From Marinobacter sp. C7 (GTDB lineage: Bacteria > Pseudomonadota > Gammaproteobacteria > Pseudomonadales > Oleiphilaceae), in NCBI RefSeq assembly GCF_022343555.1, contig NZ_JAKQZH010000002.1, forward strand, positions 620,001 through 684,000: a stretch of DNA of 64,000 nucleotides, given 5' to 3'. Shown one piece after another: positions 25,969 through 34,287 of this stretch. The notes under the pieces were generated by a model that was not told where the DNA came from, did no database searches, and saw nothing but the letters and a program-made list of their open reading frames with translations. The first letter of the stretch is position 1. Every line of letters starts with the position of its first letter. Made by a program: the position numbers and the translations under genes.

Positions 25969-27006
25969 ATGACTTATAACCCCGGCAAGAAACTGTACAT
26001 CTCCGACGTGACCCTGCGCGACGGCAGCCACGCCATCCGCCACCAGTACTCCATCAAGAACGTCCAGGACATCGCACGGGCGCTGGACAAGGCCAAGGTG
26101 GACTCCATTGAGGTGGCCCACGGCGACGGCCTGCAGGGCTCGAGCTTCAACTACGGCTTCGGCGCCCACACCGACCTGGAGTGGATCGAGGCGGTGGCCG
26201 AAGTGGTCGAACACGCCAGGATCGCCACCCTGCTGCTGCCCGGCATCGGCACGGTCGAAGACCTTGAAGATGCCTACAAGGCCGGTGCCCGGACGGTCCG
26301 GGTGGCCACCCACTGCACCGAGGCGGATGTCTCGAAGCAGCACATCGAACACGCCCGCAAGCTCGGCATGGACACCGTCGGCTTCCTGATGATGAGCCAC
26401 ATGCAGACGCCCCAGGGCCTGGCCGAGCAGGCCAAGCTGATGGAAGACTACGGCGCGACCTGCCTGTACGTGGTCGACTCCGGCGGCGCGATGAACATGA
26501 ACGACATCCGCGACCGTTTCCGGGCCCTGAAAGACGTGCTGAAGCCGGAAACCGAGACCGGCATGCACGCCCACCATAACCTGGCCCTGGGTGTCGCCAA
26601 CTCCATCGTGGCGGTGGAAGAGGGTTGTGACCGTATCGATGCCTCCCTGTCCGGCATGGGCGCCGGTGCCGGCAACGCCCCGCTGGAAGTGTGCATCGCC
26701 GCCTTCGACAAGATGGGCTGGGAGCATGGCACCGACCTGTACGCCCTGATGGACGCGGCCGACGACATCGTGCGCCCGCTGCAGGACCGTCCGGTTCGCG
26801 TGGACCGCGAGACCCTGGCCCTGGGTTATGCCGGCGTCTACTCCAGCTTCCTGCGTCACTCCGAAGTGGCGGCGCAGAAGTATGGCCTGAAGACCGTGGA
26901 CATTCTGGTAGAGCTTGGCCGCCGCCGCATGGTGGGGGGCCAGGAAGACATGATTGTGGATGTGGCGCTGGATCTGCTCGCCGCACAGAAGGAGCAAAAC
27001 GCATGA
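25969..27006 (+). CDS. dmpG: 4-Hydroxy-2-oxovalerate aldolase
   Basis: 345 aa, TIM-barrel class II aldolase that cleaves 4-hydroxy-2-oxovalerate to pyruvate and acetaldehyde. The metal region has [14 protein letters not shown] near the N-terminus and HAHHNLALG, the metal-ligand histidines. Its stop overlaps the dmpH start (ATGA). Codon use is very G+C-rich in the third position, as in dmpF. Confidence 0.94.
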   Translation: MTYNPGKKLYISDVTLRDGSHAIRHQYSIKNVQDIARALDKAKVDSIEVAHGDGLQGSSFNYGFGAHTDLEWIEAVAEVVEHARIATLLLPGIGTVEDLEDAYKAGARTVRVATHCTEADVSKQHIEHARKLGMDTVGFLMMSHMQTPQGLAEQAKLMEDYGATCLYVVDSGGAMNMNDIRDRFRALKDVLKPETETGMHAHHNLALGVANSIVAVEEGCDRIDASLSGMGAGAGNAPLEVCIAAFDKMGWEHGTDLYALMDAADDIVRPLQDRPVRVDRETLALGYAGVYSSFLRHSEVAAQKYGLKTVDILVELGRRRMVGGQEDMIVDVALDLLAAQKEQNA

Positions 27007-27797
27007 GCAAGACACTGACCCGAGAGCAGGTGCTGGCGCTGGCCGAGCACGTCGAGAACGCCGAACTGAAGGCCCATGACATCACCAAGGTCACCAACGA
27101 CTATCCGGACATGACCTTTGAGGACGCCTACGACGTCCAGTGGGAAATCCGCCGTCGCAAGGAAGAGCGGGGCAACAAGGTGGTCGGCATGAAGATGGGG
27201 CTGACCTCCTGGGCCAAGATGGCCCAGATGGGCGTGGAAACGCCGATCTACGGTTTCCTGGCGGATTACTTCAGCGTGCCCGATGGCGGCGTGGTAAACA
27301 CCAAGGAGCTGATCCACCCGAAGATCGAGGCCGAGATTGCCTTTGTCACCAAGGAGCCGCTGAAAGGCCCGGGTTGTCACATTGGCCAGGTGCTGGCCGC
27401 CACCGATTTTGTGATCCCCGCGGTGGAAGTGATCGACTCCCGCTACGAGAACTTCAAGTTTGACCTGGTGAGTGTGGTGGCGGACAACGCCTCCTCGACC
27501 CGCTTCATTACCGGTGGCCAGATGGCCGATGTGGCGGACGTCGACCTGAAGACCCTGGGTGTGGTTGTCGAAAAGAACGGCGAAGTGGTGGACGTGGGTG
27601 CCGGTGCTGCGGTGCTGGGCCATCCGGCCTCCAGTGTTGCCATGCTGGCCAACCTGCTGGCAGAGCGCGGCGAGCACATCCCGGCCGGCACCTTCATTAT
27701 GACCGGCGGTATTACCGCGGCCATCACGGTCGAGCCGGGTGACAACATCACCGTTCGTTACCAGGGGCTGGGCACCGTATCTGCCCGGTTCGAGTAA
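27003..27797 (+). CDS. dmpH: 4-Oxalocrotonate decarboxylase
   Basis: 264 aa, decarboxylates 2-oxo-3-hexenedioate to 2-oxopent-4-enoate and forms a complex with the hydratase DmpE. It is homologous to DmpE along its length ([39 protein letters not shown]). The open frame runs back into dmpG, but the ATG at 27003 follows AAGGAG and overlaps the dmpG stop, giving the exact family length. Confidence 0.93.
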   Translation: MSKTLTREQVLALAEHVENAELKAHDITKVTNDYPDMTFEDAYDVQWEIRRRKEERGNKVVGMKMGLTSWAKMAQMGVETPIYGFLADYFSVPDGGVVNTKELIHPKIEAEIAFVTKEPLKGPGCHIGQVLAATDFVIPAVEVIDSRYENFKFDLVSVVADNASSTRFITGGQMADVADVDLKTLGVVVEKNGEVVDVGAGAAVLGHPASSVAMLANLLAERGEHIPAGTFIMTGGITAAITVEPGDNITVRYQGLGTVSARFE

Positions 27798-27806
27798 GGA
27801 GGCATC

Positions 27807-27998
27807 ATGCCTGTTGCGCAGATCAACATTCTGGAAGGTCGGACTGACGAGCAAAAGGAAGAGCTGATCAGAGAAGTGACCGATGCAATCTCACGCTCCC
27901 TGGGAGCACCCGTAGAAAGCGTTCGGATCATCATTACGGAAATGCCCAAGCAACACTTTGGTATTGGTGGTCAATCTGCAAAGAAGCTGGGGCGATGA
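27807..27998 (+). CDS. dmpI: 4-Oxalocrotonate tautomerase
   Basis: 63 aa with the catalytic amino-terminal proline ([11 protein letters not shown], the initiator Met being removed) and family residues [17 protein letters not shown]. Converts the enol to the keto form of 4-oxalocrotonate before decarboxylation. Spacing of 9 bases from dmpH with an AAGGAGG ribosome-binding site. Completes the canonical dmpKLMNOPQBCDEFGHI order. Confidence 0.95.
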   Translation: MPVAQINILEGRTDEQKEELIREVTDAISRSLGAPVESVRIIITEMPKQHFGIGGQSAKKLGR

Positions 27999-28036
27999 GC
28001 CTCAGCTTCTGATCCGATTTTTCAGGAGAAAGACCC

Positions 28037-28711
28037 GTGAACAAGTTGCCGGTGTTATTCGTCTCTTGCAACGCGAGCAGCCTGCAGGCTCAGCAGCAAG
28101 CTGGCTCCGGGCCAGCCCGGATGATCTGGGGCAAGCACTTCGAAAGTGTGGTGCTGATCAGTACGGACGCAGATCTTCAGGCGCCACTTGTCGTGCCGCT
28201 CAAAGGCGGCGCTGCTCGGGCCGAGCGCATTCAGGCACTGCTGAGTTCACAGGGTTTTAAAGCCAGCATCCAGTCGGAGCCTGCAAGCACACGTGACGGC
28301 TTGCTTCATGTGCTGTTGTCCGAGGAGCCTGGAGATCTCTCAGAAGTACGGCTGAATACCGGGATGAGCGAGCAGGAGTATCGTCGTATCGGCCAGTGTC
28401 TGGAGGTCCTGCGCGAGCAGGGCGTACTCATCATTTGCCTGGACGATAAGACCGATAGCCAGGTGCTGCTGCATGACCGTCACTTGCGGGAGATGATCAA
28501 CAGCTGGGTCCAGAACCAGCAATGGGGAGACGTCATGACATTCAAGGGGGGCTCTCAGAAAATCGTACCAACCCTGCGACTGGACGATCCGACGGTGTGC
28601 CTGCTCAATGCGGCCTTCGGTCTTGGTGGTTCGCAATTTCCCCAGAGGATGTTCAGCAGCGGCATGGACAACTCCGAACGGATGCTCTCCGGGTTCGGTT
28701 GGATGAGGTAG
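28037..28711 (+). CDS. Degenerate DODA/LigB-type extradiol dioxygenase homologue
   Basis: 224 aa with a GTG start 8 bases after AGGAGAA, 38 bases after dmpI, so likely the last gene of the operon. It aligns by eye over its whole length with the 4,5-DOPA dioxygenase/LigB class III extradiol family: PVLFVSCNASS for PxLFxGHGSP, VVLISTD for VVVSAHW, and LLNAAFGLGG for LLYVLGA near the end. The metal-ligand histidines are replaced (HG by CN, SAHW by STDA, and the NVVHN segment by DDKTD). It therefore looks like a non-enzymatic relative or an enzyme with a different chemistry. It may regulate, scaffold or bind an intermediate. Family assignment is moderate; loss of the His ligands is clear if the alignment is right. 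Confidence 0.6.
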   Translation: MNKLPVLFVSCNASSLQAQQQAGSGPARMIWGKHFESVVLISTDADLQAPLVVPLKGGAARAERIQALLSSQGFKASIQSEPASTRDGLLHVLLSEEPGDLSEVRLNTGMSEQEYRRIGQCLEVLREQGVLIICLDDKTDSQVLLHDRHLREMINSWVQNQQWGDVMTFKGGSQKIVPTLRLDDPTVCLLNAAFGLGGSQFPQRMFSSGMDNSERMLSGFGWMR

Positions 28712-28732
28712 CCCTCCTGAGCGCCTGCACAG

Positions 28733-29779
28733 TTAGCGATCTGTCAGTTTCAACTCAATCCGCCGGTTCTTCTGCAGCGCTTCCGGACTGGTGCCTTCGG
28801 CCACGGGGAAGAACTCGCCGAAACCGGCGGCCACCATGCGCCGCTCGGGTACCCCCTGGGCGGCCAGGTAACGCACCACCGCTACCGCGCGAGCGGTGGA
28901 CAGCTCCCAGTTGGAGGGGAATTTCGGCGTGTTGATGGGCAGGATGTCGGTGTGGCCATCAATTCGCAGGATCCAGTCGACATCTTCGGGAATCTTGCTG
29001 GCAACATCCAGCAGCAGACTCGCCAGCTTGTCGAGTTCGCGCTTGCCGTCCTCGCCCAGTTCCGCCGAGCCTGAGGCAAACAGCAGTTCCGAAGGCAGCA
29101 GGAAGCGGTCGCCTACGATCCGGATGTTCTCGTTGCTGGCGAGAATGTCCCGGAGCCGGGCGAAAAACTCGGACTGGTACTGCTCCAACTGACTCACCCG
29201 TTCGGCCAGCAGGGCGTTCAGTCGCTGGCTGACCTTGGCCAGCTCTTCTTCCTTCTCCGCGGTCATCTGTTCCTGCAGTTCCAGCGCCGAGGCTATCTTC
29301 CGTAGTTGTTCCCGCAGCGAAGCGATCTGGTTGGAGAGGCGCAGGATCATGGCCTGCTGGCTCGCGGACATTTCGTCCTTTTCATCGATGGAGGCTTCCA
29401 TGCTGGCCAGGCGTTCGGCCTGCGCCTCGGCGGTGGCCGTTTGCTGCATCAGCTGTTCGCGGGTGGACTCCAGGCTGCTCACCAGTTCGTCGTTACGGGT
29501 CAGGCTGCTGCTGTAATCCTCCTGCAGGGCGATCATCTGCTCTTCAAGAGCATCGGTTTTGCTCTGCTCCAGCCCCAGAAGCTCGGACAGCTCGTTCAAC
29601 TGGGCGTTCAGGCGCGCGAGCTGGGTATCGCGGTCGGACAGGGTCTGGGACAGATAGAGCTGACTGACCACATAAACCAGCAGCATGAAGATAACCAGCA
29701 TCAGCAGGGCCGACAGGGCGTCCACATAGCCCGGCCAGATGTTGGTACTGCTTCGGCTGCGGCGTTTGGATCCGATCAT
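28733..29779 (-). CDS. MotB/OmpA-family stator protein of an ion-driven motor-like pair
   Basis: 348 aa. A single N-terminal membrane helix (YVDALSALLMLVIFMLLVY) carries an Asp at its start, like the proton-binding Asp of MotB; a long coiled coil (~residues 50-200) follows, then a C-terminal OmpA peptidoglycan-binding domain with DGHTD and NRRIEL. The partner lies upstream and overlaps by 4 bases. No flagellar, Zorya or Tol genes are adjacent. Predicted to anchor an ion-driven complex to the cell wall. Confidence 0.85.
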   Translation of the reverse strand: MIGSKRRSRSSTNIWPGYVDALSALLMLVIFMLLVYVVSQLYLSQTLSDRDTQLARLNAQLNELSELLGLEQSKTDALEEQMIALQEDYSSSLTRNDELVSSLESTREQLMQQTATAEAQAERLASMEASIDEKDEMSASQQAMILRLSNQIASLREQLRKIASALELQEQMTAEKEEELAKVSQRLNALLAERVSQLEQYQSEFFARLRDILASNENIRIVGDRFLLPSELLFASGSAELGEDGKRELDKLASLLLDVASKIPEDVDWILRIDGHTDILPINTPKFPSNWELSTARAVAVVRYLAAQGVPERRMVAAGFGEFFPVAEGTSPEALQKNRRIELKLTDR

Positions 29780-30504
29780 GACAGGTCTTTCTCGTCATCG
29801 ACCCGATCCACCAGGTTGGTGACGCCGGTCAGCCACTCCTCCAGGCCGTCATAGAAACGGTTCTGGGCGTGACCGGCCTGGATGTCGAGAAAGCCCAGGA
29901 TCAGGGAGCCACCGAGTCCGAGAAGCGACGAGCTGAAAGCCGTGCCCATACCTTCCAGCGGTTTAAGCAGGCCGTTCTGCAGCTCTCCAAACACCTTGCC
30001 GAAATCCTCCTGGCTCATGTCCAGCCCGGTGATGACCTGCCCCACCGCATTGATGGTGCCCAACAGCCCCCAAAAAGTGCCCAAAAGGCCGAGGAATACC
30101 AACAGGCTGATGAAATACCGGGTGATCTCCCTTTGCTCATCCATGCGCGAATGAATGCCATCCAGCACCGTGCGAAGGGACAGCGTCGACAGCGTAAACC
30201 GGTCCCGTTTGGCCTCTTCGCCAAGCTGCCGGGCCAGCGGTTTGAGCAGGCGGGGCTCCTGCACCACCGAAAGACCGGCATGGCCGGTGCGGAACTGGGC
30301 GATCCAACGCAGCTCCGGAAACAGCACAAACACCTGTCGGTAGGTCAGGGCGATACCAACGATCAGAACGCCGACGATCAGCAGGTTGAAAACCCAGTTG
30401 GCCATGAAGGCGGTCATCAGCGGTTTGTGGATCAGAACACCGACAACCACGACCACGCCGAGGAAAAGCGTCATCCAGAAGAGAGTGTGTTTGGGATTGC
30501 TCAT
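29776..30504 (-). CDS. MotA/TolQ/ExbB-family proton-channel protein
   Basis: 242 aa with two N-terminal membrane helices (TLFWMTLFLGVVVVVGVLI, WVFNLLIVGVLIVGIAL) and a pair later (YFISLLVFLGLLGTFWGLL and a Gly-rich AFSSSLLGLGGSLILGFLD), the family layout. The open frame extends to 30633 and would overlap the divergent AraC gene, so the ATG at 30504 is preferred; no strong ribosome-binding site is visible. Transcribed with the MotB/OmpA partner. Function is unknown: possibly envelope integrity, or surface motility or defence-like motors. Confidence 0.82.
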   Translation of the reverse strand: MSNPKHTLFWMTLFLGVVVVVGVLIHKPLMTAFMANWVFNLLIVGVLIVGIALTYRQVFVLFPELRWIAQFRTGHAGLSVVQEPRLLKPLARQLGEEAKRDRFTLSTLSLRTVLDGIHSRMDEQREITRYFISLLVFLGLLGTFWGLLGTINAVGQVITGLDMSQEDFGKVFGELQNGLLKPLEGMGTAFSSSLLGLGGSLILGFLDIQAGHAQNRFYDGLEEWLTGVTNLVDRVDDEKDLS

Positions 30505-30568
30505 GACGAAAGGCCAGCCTGAAGGAAGTTTCACAGAAACATAGCACAGGCTGCGCAGGTACGTGGTT

Positions 30569-30582
30569 GTTGATTGATCAAC
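30569..30582. promoter_or_regulatory. Palindrome in the MotA-AraC divergent region
   Basis: GTTGAT-TG-ATCAAC is a perfect 6+2+6 palindrome between the two divergent starts, so it is a possible operator for either gene. The flanking region is A+T-rich. Confidence 0.4.
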
Positions 30583-30631
30583 GTGATTTATATAAAGTAA
30601 ACGCGTTAACAATAAATACAACGGAGCAGTC

Positions 30632-31576
30632 ATGTTCTCTCAGTCCCTAGCCGCCGCCACCATCTTTCATGGTGCCCATCCCGAGGACGTCTCGGCCTTC
30701 GTCAATCGCCATATCGGCGGTCACAGCCTGGATCTGCTGGGCGGGGAAAACCGCGCGTCGAGCCTGAGCTATCGGGAGTTTGCCGGCTTTGGCCTGTCCC
30801 GGGTCAGTTACGGCAATCATGTCCGGGTGAAAAGCCCGGCCCTGGAGGACATCTACCATTTCCAGATCGTAACCCGCGGGGAGTGTCGCTGGCGCCAGGG
30901 CAGTGACTGTCTGACCATGCGCCGTGGCCAGGCGCTGATGGTCAACCCGGATGAAGCGATTGACCTGGAATACAGCCCCGAGTGTGAGAAGGTCATTATC
31001 AAGGTGCCGGAGTCGGTGCTGAATTCGGCACGCGGAAGTGTCTGCAGGCAGCCTGTCCGCTTCGACCGGGTGCCGGTGAACCTGACGCTGTGTCCATCAC
31101 TGACCAACGTGCTGGAAGCGGTCTTTGCCGAGTTGGAAGAGGCCGGGGAGGATGGGGCGCCGGAAATCTCGCTGTCCTACCGCGAGATCATTCTGAAAAA
31201 GCTGCTGCGGGTGTTTCCCAGTAACCTTGAGGATCCGCAATCCGGTGCCGCCACTCCTCCGGGAGTCGACCGTATGGTCCGTTACATCGAGCAGAACGTG
31301 AAGGAGGATATCGGCGTGGACGAGCTGTCGCGGATTTCCAACATGAGCGTACGCTCCATCTACAACGCTTTTTCCCGGGCGTTCTCAACCACCCCGAAAA
31401 CCTACGTGAAGCAGGCCAAGCTCCGGCAGTTGCGGGAGGACTTGCTGCGTGGCCAGTGCCGAAACATCACCGAAGTGGCGCTGGATTACGGTTTCAGTCA
31501 CCTGGGCCGTTTTTCCTCCGACTACCGCAAGCTGTTCGGCGAACTGCCCTCGGAGACGGTCCGGCTGGTGGGCTGA
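30632..31576 (+). CDS. AraC/XylS-family activator (BenR-like)
   Basis: 314 aa with a cupin-type effector domain and a C-terminal double helix-turn-helix ending in YRKLFGELPSETVR, the signature of the XylS/BenR branch that responds to benzoates. GGAG precedes the ATG by 6 bases. It lies ~17 kb from benA and I do not see the XylS/BenR box (TGCA-N6-GGNTA) upstream of benA, so a benR role is tentative; its neighbours are the MotA/MotB pair and an IclR gene. The last 55 bases overlap the convergent IclR gene. Confidence 0.75.
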   Translation: MFSQSLAAATIFHGAHPEDVSAFVNRHIGGHSLDLLGGENRASSLSYREFAGFGLSRVSYGNHVRVKSPALEDIYHFQIVTRGECRWRQGSDCLTMRRGQALMVNPDEAIDLEYSPECEKVIIKVPESVLNSARGSVCRQPVRFDRVPVNLTLCPSLTNVLEAVFAELEEAGEDGAPEISLSYREIILKKLLRVFPSNLEDPQSGAATPPGVDRMVRYIEQNVKEDIGVDELSRISNMSVRSIYNAFSRAFSTTPKTYVKQAKLRQLREDLLRGQCRNITEVALDYGFSHLGRFSSDYRKLFGELPSETVRLVG

Positions 31577-32370
31577 CCACAGATCTGCCGCGTGACCTTG
31601 ATCGCGCACTGACGCACCTGGTTGAACAGCTCCGATCCCTCGCTGATGTCGGTGTCCCGATCCAGGCCGAGCAGGGTGATGACAGTCACGATATTCCCGT
31701 TCAGGTCGTGCACCGGCATGCTCAAGACGTTGATCTCGGGCAGGTAATCGCTGAAGAAGGCGCAGTAGCCCTGCGCGCGGATCATCTCCAGGTGCGCTGC
31801 AAGTTTTTCCCGTGGAATGTCCTCACCGCGGTATTTCGGGAGCGTGCGGGTGGAGCGGTAATGCTGATCGATCAACTCCCGGCGCCGTTTTTCCGGCAGG
31901 CTGGCCAGGTAGATCCGGCCGGCAGCCGAGTTCAGGGCTGACAGTTCCGCGCCGAGGCGCACGTTTACCGAGATCGGCTGGCTGGAATCCAGCCATTTGA
32001 TCACCAGGGGACCATTGCCGTTCCAGACTGTCACGGAAACGGTCTTGTCGGTGTCCTCGTTCAGCTGGTCCACCGCCTCGTAGGAAAGCTGGATCGGGTT
32101 GATCCGTCTCAGGGCGGAGATGCCCAGGGTGAGGCTGGAGTTCCCCAGGGTGTACTGGGTCTGGTTGACCTGGTTGATGTAGCCCTCGCGAAGCAGGCTC
32201 ACCAGATACTTGTGGGCGCGGCTCGGGGACAGGTCCAGCGCTCCGGACAGCTCCTTGAGTGTCGGCGGCCTGGCAGCATTGGAAATGTAGTCGAGGATGT
32301 GGAGGCCGATTTCGAGGGAACCGATCCCTTGCCGTTTGGGACTTTCTTCTGCCATGGAGGTCGCCGTCAT
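31522..32370 (-). CDS. IclR-family transcriptional regulator
   Basis: 282 aa with an N-terminal winged helix (TLKELSGALDLSPSRAHKYLVSLLREGYI) and a C-terminal IclR effector domain (LNSAAGRIYLASLPE, GYCAFFSDYLPEINVLSMPV). The frame continues upstream to 32457; ATGs at 32370 and 32355 are the likeliest starts. It lies beside a porin and a Liv-type ABC operon on the same strand, a typical local regulator. A shared motif ATCCGTTTTCTG in their control regions is a candidate operator. Effector unknown. Confidence 0.8.
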   Translation of the reverse strand: MTATSMAEESPKRQGIGSLEIGLHILDYISNAARPPTLKELSGALDLSPSRAHKYLVSLLREGYINQVNQTQYTLGNSSLTLGISALRRINPIQLSYEAVDQLNEDTDKTVSVTVWNGNGPLVIKWLDSSQPISVNVRLGAELSALNSAAGRIYLASLPEKRRRELIDQHYRSTRTLPKYRGEDIPREKLAAHLEMIRAQGYCAFFSDYLPEINVLSMPVHDLNGNIVTVITLLGLDRDTDISEGSELFNQVRQCAIKVTRQICGQPTSRTVSEGSSPNSLR

Positions 32371-32402
32371 GAAGTTGCTGATTGAGCCTGGAGGTGAAGG
32401 AT

Positions 32403-32434
32403 AACAGACGCCGGGAAGACGGTCGGCGTCTGTT
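32403..32434. terminator. Hairpin between the porin and IclR genes
   Basis: AACAGACGCC and GGCGTCTGTT form a perfect 10-bp stem with a 12-base loop downstream of the porin on the minus strand. The trailing T-run is weak, so termination is only partial or uncertain. Confidence 0.5.
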
Positions 32435-32472
32435 TCCATTGGCAGCAAGGTGCTCAATTCTGAACGCTCAAA

Positions 32473-33474
32473 TCAGAACGAGTACTTGGCCATCACCTCG
32501 ACCTGCTGTCCTTCCGGAATCAGCGGGCCGAAGGCCAGATTGTACTTGCGCCATTCAACCCCGACCTCAAGCTCCGGGATGATGTTGTGGATCAGGTTGA
32601 CCCGGTGGGCTTCGTAATCGGTTTCCGCCTGGTCGTCCACCTCGACCTTTGTGTAGGCGATATTGGCGCGCCACTGGTCGTTGAAGACATAGCGGAACCC
32701 GGCGTTCACACCGGTCTGGCTGACCGCGTCGCCATTTTCCACATCGCCGGACAGGGAACCGCCCACACCGACACCGGAAAAGGCGCCAAGACCCTCACCA
32801 TGGTGGGCGTTGAGGTTCAGGCTGTGGCGACCGAGCATGATCCGGGTGCCGATGGCGCCGCCGGCGACGAAGTCCCCGTTGTCCACTTCCCGGCCGCTGG
32901 CCGTCAGGATCAGCTTGTGCCCGGACTCGGAGTTCAGGGTGTAGTTGACCGCCAGGTCGGGGAGGTCCGCGTCATTGTAGACCGGATCCTGGGCGGTTAC
33001 CCGGAACCCGGCAAACTCGTAGCTGGCGAGAGTGGTGCGGAAGTTCAGGCCGCCCAGGGTGCCGCGCGGTCCACCGAGGAAGTCCAGGTAGTCGGTGTGG
33101 GCCACGGCCCAGAACTGGCCGGTCCAGGTCTGGCCGACGGTGGCATTATCAATCTTGATAAAGGCGTGGCGCAGGCGCCAGTCGTTGTCTTCGCCCGGGT
33201 AGTCCCCGCCGTAGAAGTCGCCCTCCACGAACCCCACCACGGTATGACCCTGCTTCTGGGTGACGGTTTTCAGGTTGAAGCGGCTCTGGTTGGCCCGGCC
33301 AAAGAAGCGGCTGTCGCCGGTTTCGGGATCCTCGAAGATGCCCTCGGCTTTCAGGTAGCCGCCGATACTGAAGCTAGTGTCGTTGTAGGTGCCGAGATCG
33401 ACCGCCTGGGCGGCGGGTGCGGCGCTGAGACCGGAAGCGATCGCCAGCGCCAGAAGGGAATTGCGATAGTTCAT
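32473..33474 (-). CDS. Outer-membrane porin (DcaP-like)
   Basis: 333 aa with a signal peptide ending AAQA and a strand-rich body (TSFSIGGYLKAEGIF, SRFNLKT, FVEGDFYGG) ending in VMAKYSF with a terminal Phe. The sequence style is that of DcaP-like porins, which pass dicarboxylic and aromatic acids. The ATG at 33474 has GGAGAGGG upstream; the open frame extends further. It lies downstream of a Liv-type ABC operon and upstream of an IclR gene, suggesting uptake of the same substrate. Confidence 0.8.
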   Translation of the reverse strand: MNYRNSLLALAIASGLSAAPAAQAVDLGTYNDTSFSIGGYLKAEGIFEDPETGDSRFFGRANQSRFNLKTVTQKQGHTVVGFVEGDFYGGDYPGEDNDWRLRHAFIKIDNATVGQTWTGQFWAVAHTDYLDFLGGPRGTLGGLNFRTTLASYEFAGFRVTAQDPVYNDADLPDLAVNYTLNSESGHKLILTASGREVDNGDFVAGGAIGTRIMLGRHSLNLNAHHGEGLGAFSGVGVGGSLSGDVENGDAVSQTGVNAGFRYVFNDQWRANIAYTKVEVDDQAETDYEAHRVNLIHNIIPELEVGVEWRKYNLAFGPLIPEGQQVEVMAKYSF

Positions 33475-33489
33475 TGTTTTGCCCTCTCC

Positions 33490-33497
33490 TTTTTGTT
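33490..33497 (-). promoter_or_regulatory. Hfq/Crc-like motif before the porin
   Basis: AACAAAAA on the minus strand directly precedes the GGAGAGGG ribosome-binding site. Confidence 0.35.
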
Positions 33498-33556
33498 TGG
33501 CCAGTGAACTATCGGCTATTCCGGGGAGGTCAAATATCCGGTGAATGAACATCCCT

Positions 33557-33568
33557 ATCCGTTTTTTG
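33557..33568. promoter_or_regulatory. Candidate shared operator (porin promoter)
   Basis: ATCCGTTTTTTG differs by one base from the ATCCGTTTTCTG arms found upstream of the ABC binding-protein gene. It lies between livF-type and porin genes. See the finding on the shared motif. Confidence 0.4.
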
Positions 33569-33573
33569 TAGCG

Positions 33574-34287
33574 TTATACGCTCAGTGCGGTTTCGACCTT
33601 TTCCAGGTTCTGGTCGAGGTCCTCGGAGCTGCCGTCAAAGTGCACCTTGCCCTTGACCAGCACCACATGCCGGTCGCACAGCTTCTTGAGGGCCTTGATG
33701 TTCTTGTCCACCACGAGGGTGGAGATACCGGACTCCCGGATGGTGGCAATCACGTTCCAGATGTCCTGGCGAATGAGCGGCGCCAGGCCTTCGGTGGCCT
33801 CGTCCAGGATCATCAGGCGCGGATTGGTGACCAGCGCCCGGCCGATGGCCAGCATCTGCTGTTCGCCGCCGGACAGCTCGGTACCCAGGTTGGACAGTCG
33901 CTCCTGCAGGCGCGGGAAGGTTTCCATCACCCGGTCGTAATCCCAGCTGGTCTGGCCGTCGCTGCCCGGACGGGCGGCCATCTGCAGGTGTTCCTTCACG
34001 GTCAGGTTGTGGAACATGCCCCGCCCTTCGGGCACGTAGGCGATGTCCCGGCGCATGCGCTTCCAGGTGGGCAGTTTGCCAATGTCCTCGCCATCAAAGT
34101 ACACGTGCCCGCTGCGGGGCGGCACCAGGCCGAGGATGGACTTCAGCGTGGTGGTCTTGCCCATGCCGTTACGGCCCATGAGGCTCATGGACTGGCCCTT
34201 GTCGAGCCGGAACGACAGGTCGTGCAGGATGTGGCTGCGCCCGTACAGGGTGTTGATGTTCTTGATTTCCAGCAGTGCCGTGCTCAT
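33574..34287 (-). CDS. LivF-type ABC transporter ATPase
   Basis: 237 aa ATP-binding subunit of a branched-chain-type importer, with Walker A GRNGMGKT, signature LSGGEQQM and Walker B LMILDEATEGLAP. Overlaps the preceding livG-type gene by 4 bases (ATGA). Last gene of a five-gene ABC cluster (binding protein, two permeases, two ATPases). Confidence 0.92.
   Translation of the reverse strand: MSTALLEIKNINTLYGRSHILHDLSFRLDKGQSMSLMGRNGMGKTTTLKSILGLVPPRSGHVYFDGEDIGKLPTWKRMRRDIAYVPEGRGMFHNLTVKEHLQMAARPGSDGQTSWDYDRVMETFPRLQERLSNLGTELSGGEQQMLAIGRALVTNPRLMILDEATEGLAPLIRQDIWNVIATIRESGISTLVVDKNIKALKKLCDRHVVLVKGKVHFDGSSEDLDQNLEKVETALSV

Noticed and set aside
24943-27015. 690-aa frame opposite dmpF and dmpG
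   Set aside because: Shadow caused by the near-total G/C third positions of the dmp genes; its composition is His/Val/Gly-rich and unlike a protein.
28037-28711. Active extradiol dioxygenase
   Set aside because: The conserved histidine metal ligands are missing, so catalytic ring cleavage is not supported.
28733-30504. Zorya defence system
   Set aside because: The two stator-like proteins resemble ZorA/ZorB, but no ZorC, ZorD or ZorE gene is adjacent, so only the general family is supported.
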